From: Micrasema longulum
Taxonomy: Eukaryota > Arthropoda > Insecta > Trichoptera > Brachycentridae
Assembly (NCBI GenBank): GCA_022494885.1
Contig: JAGVSM010000248.1
Span: 1 to 64,000 of the forward strand
Length of the DNA: 64,000 nt
Direction: 5' to 3'
The notes beneath the pieces are model-generated. The model searched no databases, was not told where the DNA came from, and was given only the letters and a program-made list of their open reading frames with translations. Position numbers and translations under genes: made by a program. This document shows, piece by piece, positions 37,582 to 64,000 of this stretch (position 1 is its first letter; each line of letters begins with the position of its first letter).

Positions 37582-38214
37582 ATGGATTTTAATGACTCTA
37601 ATACAAAAAAAAGGAAATACGCAGTTAGAACTCCCGAAGGAACAGCGAGGATATATACAGTGTCATATGAAGCTCGGGAACCCGAGAATGAGTTCTACGA
37701 TGCTCGCAATTGTTTACTAAATAAGGATACTGACAGCGCTCACTCCAGTTATAGTCCACCCGGAGTAGATAATCCACGAGCCTCATATCACAGTGGTGGT
37801 ACAGCTTCAACAAAATGCATGTCATTTTGGAAGAAACCGAAGGCTACTTTGAACGAATCCGATGCGTATGTTTTCATGGACACAAATTCCAGCAATGTCA
37901 TAATACTGGATAACGGGAAACCCTTTAATATTCCTGTCAGTATAAGCGGGAAGTATTCTATAACTAACACGGCTTCGAGTCTTAATATAAAAATTAAAAA
38001 AGACAAGTTTGGTAATCAAAAGCGCAGTAATCTCCAGAGTTGTAATGCACAGAACATGCAAAATAAAAGATCCGAAGAAATGAAAAAAGAAGATTTAGAG
38101 AAGAACGGGTGGTTCCAACCCAAGTTGGTCAGGATAAAAACAGTTGTGCCTCCGACGAAAACGTGTAAAGTTAAAGGCAGTGATAAGTGTTGTTGTAAGG
38201 ATTGCGGACACTAA
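37582..38214 (+). CDS. Hypothetical protein, 210 aa, intronless orphan
   Basis: Not recognised. A single open frame of 211 codons runs between stops in AT-rich DNA, with the ATG at 37582-37584 and TAA at 38212-38214. The protein is hydrophilic and has no signal peptide or membrane segment. Residues 1-20 are basic (TKKRKYAVR). Residues about 90-150 contain short strand-like stretches (AYVFMDTN, NVIILDNGKPFNIPVS). Residues 150-185 are charged. The C-terminus has a cysteine cluster (KTCKVKGSDKCCCKDCGH) that could bind metal or form disulphides. A poly(A) signal AATAAA lies 69 bases after the stop (38283-38288). It lies between UBAP1 and ZFR, tail to tail with ZFR. It could be a lineage-specific gene, possibly testis-expressed, but nothing in the sequence proves expression. 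Confidence 0.55.
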   Translation: MDFNDSNTKKRKYAVRTPEGTARIYTVSYEAREPENEFYDARNCLLNKDTDSAHSSYSPPGVDNPRASYHSGGTASTKCMSFWKKPKATLNESDAYVFMDTNSSNVIILDNGKPFNIPVSISGKYSITNTASSLNIKIKKDKFGNQKRSNLQSCNAQNMQNKRSEEMKKEDLEKNGWFQPKLVRIKTVVPPTKTCKVKGSDKCCCKDCGH

Positions 38215-38830
38215 CATTACTATCTTCCCCTTGCATAAAACACCTTTTTTCTTATATAATTTATCATAATATGTACATAAGAAATAAAACAACATTTTAG
38301 TTTTTCTAAAGTTTATTGACCATTAATATTTAAATAATAATCTTTTTAATATAACACATGTGTTACTAAAGGTTTATAATCAACACATATGGTTGGAAAT
38401 TTATAGGTTTATTTTGGTGCTCTTAAGTTATTATAACTTCTACAAAAATCACTTATTAAGTCAATCACACCATCACATACTGTCCCATCCTTTCAATTCC
38501 AAATCTCTATATCACCTAGTAATATTACCATTACAAGAAAAGAAAACCAAATACTACTAGTCGGAAACTTACCGACGCAGATTATAAAATAAAAGTGACA
38601 AATGTTAAGGTTACGAAAGTGGTATTATTATGTAAGCTTCAAAATCTTTTCGCTAAGACAATTAAACCTTAAAATGATTAAATAAAGAAAAATATAAAGA
38701 TGTAAAGTCCTATACTCGCGGAGGCGAGTATTATCACAATGAAAATAAAAATATGTCAACAAAAAATAAAATGAGTTTTAGTAAAACAAACTATTCATGT
38801 TGCCACTTTAATATTAGATATAAAAAATAT
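38215..38830. other. Overlapping 3' flanks of the orphan ORF and ZFR
   Basis: The 3' ends of the convergent orphan ORF and ZFR face each other across about 616 bases of AT-rich sequence. It holds the orphan's AATAAA at 38283 and, for ZFR, several TTTATT (AATAAA on the - strand). Confidence 0.5.
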
Positions 38831-58525
<19,695 letters not shown>

Positions 58526-59103
58526 AATTCACATATACGCGATATGGCACAAGCGCGTCAGACGGAAAGATGGCGTTCGAGTTAGACCGGATGCTATAGA
58601 TAAAATAGATTTGTTTGTGCTGCCATTGCTAATGAAAAATTGTTGCCATACAAAAAGTACACACATTTTGACTATGACCGAGGGTGTTCAAAATTTAAAG
58701 GCATTAAAAAAAAAATATATATATTTATATTATTTGAACTAATTTCTTTGCTATATGAATGCTACATTTCTAAGGGCACAAAAAAAAATACTGTTGCTTT
58801 CACTCAAGGAAAGGTTATGGAAATAAAAAACATTACTTTTGTTGAATCTAAAAATAATTTCGCATTTACATAATATAAATTACAAAAATTTAGAATTTTA
58901 TTTTTAATATTGATAATCAAAGAAGGGTGTAAAAATTTAATTACATTGTGGAACTAATTATTATTTTTCTGTTTTGTTTTTGCATTTTTTTTGTAAATAA
59001 AGATGTTGATGAAAATTTTCTTTATTCCAAAAAGTGTTCTTATAAATTGTAATACAAAGTGCATTTAAAAACATACCAAGTAAAAAATAATACAAATTTA
59101 ACA
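58526..59103 (-). promoter_or_regulatory. ZFR 5' flank
   Basis: The first 100 bases upstream of the ZFR ATG are less AT-rich (cacaagcgcgtcagacgg on the + strand), which suits a promoter or 5' untranslated region. A TATA box is not obvious. The short + strand ORFs here have no recognisable content. Confidence 0.35.
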
Positions 59104-59430
59104 ATGAGGAAGTTCATAGTTTTTTATTATTATTTGTTAACGATCAAACCAAGCCAAACATTTTACTTTATTTTAATGTATCATATTATTATTATATTTT
59201 GTAATTTTTTAATAACTCCACGCGTGGCGTTACTAGTTTTCTTCGATATGTTATCCTGATTGGTGGGTTGGCTTCCCGGAAATCAGAAATCTATCACACT
59301 CTTTCATCGGTTGATTTAGAAGAACTTGTGACGTCATTTAACGTAGTTCATTTTTATTAATTTTTCCATATATTTTAGAGAAACTTAGCCGTACAATTAA
59401 ATGCTTCAATTTTGGTTTGTAAGCTTTTTG
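59104..59430. mobile_element. MITE, family ATGAGGAAGTTCAG, right end worn
   Basis: The left end is atgaggaagttcat. The interior has cttgtgacgtcatttaacg and agccgtacaattaaatgct as in the other copies. The right TIR is not recognisable. Confidence 0.6.
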
Positions 59431-59439
59431 TCGCGAGGG

Positions 59440-60960
59440 TCTCGAGATTTTTCATGATCATGATAAGATCAGTTTATTAATATGGGTGGGGGGGAGTTGA
59501 AGGCGATTGTTGAAGAGAAAGGGTGGGAGTAGACGCTACAGATATAGCTTCAGTGATGATGGAGTTGAATTTGTCGATATGAAGGTATAGTTCGTCGCTG
59601 TTTGTTATTGGGGAGGGGAGGGAGAATTTGTTGAGGAGAGAGTTTTTTTACTTTGGTCCAACTTGTTTTTGAGGGATGTTTGGGTGATATGGAGTTGGTA
59701 AGGTCGTCTAAGATAAGGGAAACGGGGTTGTAGTCGGAGTTAAGGTCCTTGGTGGTGAAAATGGAGTGTGAATGGTTGAATTTGGAAGTGATTGCAATGT
59801 CTGGTACGTCGGGTGGGTAGCCGGCGGAGTGGAAAAAGGTAGGTTCAGCCGGGGCGATGACGTCACGTTTGTCGTGTCTGTCTAGGTATTGTCTGAGGGA
59901 GATGCCATTTGTATTGTTCCGCCGGCTGTTCCATGATTTATGTTTTGAGTTGAAGTCGCCGGCGATGATTGTTGGAAGGATGTCTGAGGAGAAGGAGGTG
60001 ATGTCTGGGATATGAAGTTTTGAAGGGGGGATGTAAATGCTTATTTTCTGAGTCTGTCGTTGCGGATGGTGTGATAGTTAGATATGTTGAATGAATGTAA
60101 TGGTTTGAGATGAGTTTCGTTGATGAGGTCGATGTCAATTTTATGTTCTGAGGTGAAATGTGTAAGTTCTGAGCTGTTTTGGAGTAGGCCGTTTGCATTC
60201 CAGAATGATATGGTGAGGGGTTTGGGGGGTGGTGAATTAGCCATTGCAGTTGAAAATAGAAAGAATTGCAGGGGTGTCGGAGATGAGGGTAGAAATTATT
60301 TGTGAGGGTGATGGGGCTGATAATACGCGGGAGAAGAGATCAGAGAGAACGGCGAAGGTTTGCGGAAGGCTAGGTTAATAAAGGAGAGAAAATAGGCTAT
60401 ACCAGAAAGGGGGGGCTGGTTAGATATGGGGGGGAGGGATTGGTTGGAGCGTGACGCGATGGGGGTAGGTTGATTTGACAGAGCTCAGGGCGTGGTATTG
60501 AGGGTTGTGAAGTGATGGTGGCATAGGAGAGGGTAGAGGATGTATGTTTGTAGTGACTCACCATAGGGCGCGGGTGGGAATGGGCTGTGGCTTCGTGGGG
60601 TTCAGGATATGAAGGGCACCCACGGAAGTTGGCTGGGTGTAGTCTTTTGCAGTTGGTGCAAGTGACCGGGCCGTCTTCTCTTTTTTACTACAGCCGGAAG
60701 TGAGGTGGGGTTGACACACTTTGGAAGAACTCTGCAGAATGAGGCGGAGTGACTAAACTGTTGGCAGCGGGTAGGGATGATTTCTTTGTTTAAATTTTCA
60801 GTTTTGATGGTTAGGTTGAAAAGATCGGTGATGTTGTAGATTTCCTTTCCAGAGGGGGAGTTTTCAACGTGGACAAGGATTAATGGGATGGGACGATGGT
60901 TGAGACCTTGATTTATTCTGTGAACTGATATTATTGGGTAGAATTCGATTTGTCTAACTA
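59440..60960 (-). mobile_element. Jockey-like LINE relic: ORF1 C-terminus and endonuclease
   Basis: Read on the - strand. From about 60930: ORF1 stretch PIPLILVHVENSPSGKEIYN, ITDLFNLTIKTENL, RCQQFSHSASFCRVLPKC, then after a frame change CTNCKRLHPANFRGCPSYPE. These are gag-type zinc-knuckle sequences as in Jockey ORF1. From 60244: TISFWNANGLLQNSSELTHF and DIDLINETHLKP, the start of the apurinic endonuclease. Further fragments read SWNSRRNNTNGISLRQYLDR, DVIAPAEPTFFHSAGYPPDV and SDYNPVSLILDDL. The last catalytic His of SDHNPV is Tyr. The reverse transcriptase is missing. The element is dead. Confidence 0.82.
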
Positions 60961-61844
60961 ATACAACAACAAAAAACTACACAACCTGGATCCGATGTTT
61001 GGTGAAACAATACTTCATGATGGAATTGCTCGTGATTATTAATACATCGAAGCTTCATTAAAAAAAAACAAATATCCATAAAGGATTACTGTTGAATTTT
61101 AGTATGTTAATTAGTTTATTGTCAATTGTAATATTTAAATATAGTTTATATAATTCTTGAAATTTAAATTCTAAGTAAAAATATAGCTAGGTAGATTTGT
61201 AAAACGCAACCTCGGTTGTCTGGAAATATTTATTGAAGTTCACAGATATGACTTGTTTGTAATTAAATTTGTTTATTCAGAAACGCTGTTTTTGTTATTC
61301 TTCATTACCTGTTTCTTATATCTTAATCAGCGATGCACAGTAAATAAAGATGCTACGAGTTCATTTAAATGTTGAATCTTATTTTTTCAATGATTTTATC
61401 ACATATTGTGTTTTAATAAATAACATCAGTATTGTCAACATTTTGGAGAAATTCTCACGCTTGGCTGCTCTGCAAAACTGGTGGTAATGTATATTTTGCG
61501 ATTGATTTTTATTGCATTTATTTGTTTATCTTAGTTTTTTTGCATTATCTAAATACAATGCAGAGAGCAAAGATTTTGATAAATTCCGGCGTAAAGTTAC
61601 CATTTAGTTTTTTTTCTATGGAGTGATGTCCATCTTTTGTAAATATATATGATTTTTGCAATTTGTTGACACATTCTGTGTAAACTTTAAAAAAAAATTG
61701 GAAGTTGGACAATTTTCTCACTCCTCACAAAAGTACGTTAGAGTTTATAGGTATATATATATAAATATAAGGTTAGTGTATTTTTATTACAATAATTACC
61801 TAATAAAGTATTTTAAGAGTAGATTTCAGCGTAGAAGAAATAAT
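60961..61844. other. Spacer without recognisable content
   Basis: AT-rich sequence. Short ORFs at 61432-61886 have no recognisable motif and biased AT composition. Confidence 0.5.
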
Positions 61845-62190
61845 TTAGAGAAATGGTTTATGGTTGAATTTCAAAACATAAAATAATTGATTTTTAAATA
61901 TAGAAATCTGCAAATGCCAAACTCTGGTCTAATTACAAATAGTGGTGTAAGAGTTAGTTTTTCGAAAATGTATCAAATGTCAGTTAAAATTAATAAGCAT
62001 TACTAAAAATCAATTGAAAATAAGTTAATTTGTAGAAATTAAGAAATTGTAAGGAAATTAATCAATTTAGTATCCATTAAAGATATTTGTGGTTTGTAAA
62101 CGTTGAAATACAAACTTTTTTAATACACAAAAAAACAACATTCTCCGAATTTTTGAATGCGTGCATTTTAGACGAATGCATTCCTGAAAA
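61845..62190 (+). repeat. Dispersed repeat, copy 2 of 2
   Basis: Aligns by eye with 35866-36215 in the same orientation (gaatttcaaaacataaaat; caaatgccaaactctggtc; aaaatgtatcaaatgtcag; cacaaaaaaacaacattc). Ends are not sharply defined, and the family is not recognised. Confidence 0.65.
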
Positions 62191-62339
62191 ATCGATTATT
62201 ATATATATGTAAGTACTCATATCCACACATACATATATGATAACATATATGCATGTATAATATGTAAATATTTAGGATGACTATTTTAGAACATCAATAA
62301 TATCAATAATTAAGTTATTTGTTCATATAAAAATAAAAT

Positions 62340-63170
62340 AAAAAAGTTAAATATTGAAAAAATATGTATTTAAATTGGAATATGAATAATTTTTCAAAAA
62401 CTACCTTTAACTTCTTTTTGTACTGCCATACTGAGTCGTGAAATATATCGAGATCTAATCGTTGCTAATTTTCAGTATGGTAAGTAATTGCTCGGTTGAT
62501 AGGTGAATTCTTTGCAGCATTTGTTTTATATTTCTCAATTTGAAACAAAGGCGTATGCCTTGTACGGCGTAATGGTACATATAAATTTATGTGGGAAAGT
62601 AAATCAGGATAATCAATTTTATCGTTGATGATGTTATACAAAAATATCAAATCTGATAAATTTCGCCTATGCTGAAGAAGCGTGGCTATAATCGGAGCAT
62701 TATCATATTTGTATTGGAGTCTTTTTAAAAGTTTATTTTGTATAATCTCTACGCTATTTTTGTATTTATCGTATTGTGGACTCTATATAGATGACGGATA
62801 CTCCAGCGTGCTTCTACATAATGCAATATATATTGTTAATATTTTTAAATTATTTACTCATCCTAAGAATGAATCCAAGCATTTTAAATAATTTGTTTAT
62901 AATAAATTCTATATGTTTGTTAAATAGCAGTTAAGAGTCAAGAATTATACCAAGATCCCTACATTGAGTTTTAGAACCAATATTTTCATTAGATATTATG
63001 TAAGCATGAGATATTTTATTCAATTTTCGAGTAAATGTTAATGAGAAGTATTTGAATGTATTCAGTTTTAAACGACTTTTTGTACAATAGTTCGTAAGAC
63101 GATCCAAATCCTTCCGCAAAGCCAAGATCAGACAAGATCAAGTGAACGGTCATAATAATTAGACGTATTA
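62340..63170 (-). mobile_element. Non-LTR reverse-transcriptase relic, core end to C-terminus
   Basis: On the - strand ALRKDLDRLTNYCTKSRLKL followed by NTFKYFSLTFTRKL and CRDLGIILDS is the segment just after the catalytic centre. Further on, LLQHRRNLSDLIFLYNIIND, KIDYPDLLSHINLYVPLRRT and KNSPINRAITYH form the C-terminal tail. Several stops and a frame change lie between. The order is correct, so this is a single decayed copy. Confidence 0.78.
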
Positions 63171-63179
63171 TTATATTGC

Positions 63180-64000
63180 GTAAGGCGAACGGCAGTTTAA
63201 CATTATATTAGAGCACACATCTGTATTAGAGGATAAACTCAAATCTAACATTTAGGATATTTCATCTGTGACCGGATTTCGTCGTGACAGGTTAGAATAT
63301 ATTCCCTTCTCACGATTTGTCTCCGCTAATTAGATTGAAAGAAAAACCTATGTGAAGTCATATTTATGTTTTATATGAAACTCCAAAGTTAATGACTTCG
63401 ATAAAAAAATAATTAAAAAATAATTTCTTGGTTAAGTTTTACTTAGTTTTTTGACCAATGAGAGCTTTCGCCTAAGTAGTAAGTATTCGTAAAGTAATCT
63501 TCGGGACTTGAACTAATTTCCGCGTTAGGATTGTGACGTTATATCTTAAATCATTTATGTCCATTGACCAGGATTCCATAAGTGACGAGCAGAACAACAT
63601 CCATCGTTTCCTCAGACGTAAAAGTAAATTGTTCATTAATTGGTTCGTTACACACGAAGCAATAGTGACGTTGAACTGTTCCGGTGTTAGCAATTGAAGG
63701 AGCAAGGTCCTTTATTACGAGATAACTGTATCTGCCATCCAAGTACTCAGTACATATAAAGTCACCCGCTTACTCCCGAAGATTGCATTGTGAGTTTATA
63801 CGTCGTAAAGTAAAGCCTAAATTTTACTATCGATCACGAGCGACTTTACCGGACGCGAGATATAGTTTCAGACCAAACCCCCTTAAAGTTAATCGCGAGA
63901 AATCAAATTTTAGCCAACTCAAATAATACATTTTTGATGCGTCATACGTGAATATACAAACAAGCAATATTTGAAAACAAGTTTTGTCGCATATTTCAAT
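63180..64000. other. End of window, unassigned
   Basis: One - strand frame (about 63550-63760) reads FICTEYLDGRYSYLVIKDLA and then HYCFVCNEPINEQFTF and VVLLVTYGILVNGHK before a stop. It looks more protein-like than its neighbours and has a Cys-x2-Cys pair, but there is no supported start or splice context. It could be an exon of a gene beyond the window or a transposon piece. Confidence 0.25.

Overview
This is a window of an animal nuclear genome, almost certainly an insect and most likely a moth or butterfly (order inferred, not proven). The genes are split into many short exons with GT/AG introns. Exons are GC-richer than the AT-rich introns. Introns and spacers are full of tRNA-derived SINE-like repeats, terminal-inverted-repeat (TIR) transposon remnants, decayed non-LTR retrotransposon pieces and a Helitron fragment. 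No bacterial operon, CRISPR array or other prokaryotic system is present.

Four conserved genes can be reconstructed exon by exon, and one orphan gene is likely. (1) UPF1, the nonsense-mediated decay RNA helicase, + strand, 289-16253; its 5' end lies outside the window. (2) A GLD2-type cytoplasmic poly(A) polymerase, - strand, 20423-28224, complete: 9 coding exons, 535 aa. (3) UBAP1, an ESCRT-I subunit, + strand, 30074-34016, complete: 2 coding exons, 636 aa. (4) An intronless 210-aa ORF of unknown function, + strand, 37582-38214. (5) ZFR (Zn72D in Drosophila), a zinc-finger RNA-binding protein with a DZF domain, - strand, 38831-58525, complete: 19 exons, 947 aa. All exon joins keep the reading frame, and all use GT/AG.

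Layout: UPF1 and GLD2 converge. GLD2 and UBAP1 are head to head, with about 1.85 kb between start codons. UBAP1 and the orphan ORF converge on ZFR. From 58.5 to 64 kb there is repeat-rich DNA upstream of ZFR, with a Jockey-like ORF1/endonuclease relic and reverse-transcriptase debris. Three of the four conserved genes act on mRNA (decay, tailing, splicing/editing). I treat this as chance neighbourhood, because eukaryotic genes are not organised in operons here.

I found no convincing new multi-gene system. The most interesting unexplained items are: the orphan 210-aa ORF with a C-terminal cysteine cluster; a composite SINE with a constant block 5' of its tRNA-like head; several TIR elements with visible target-site duplications (TTAA piggyBac-like, 8-bp hAT-like, and two with 4-bp duplications); a near-perfect 42-bp-arm hairpin in a ZFR intron; and a pair of GC-rich palindromes in an AT-rich ZFR intron.
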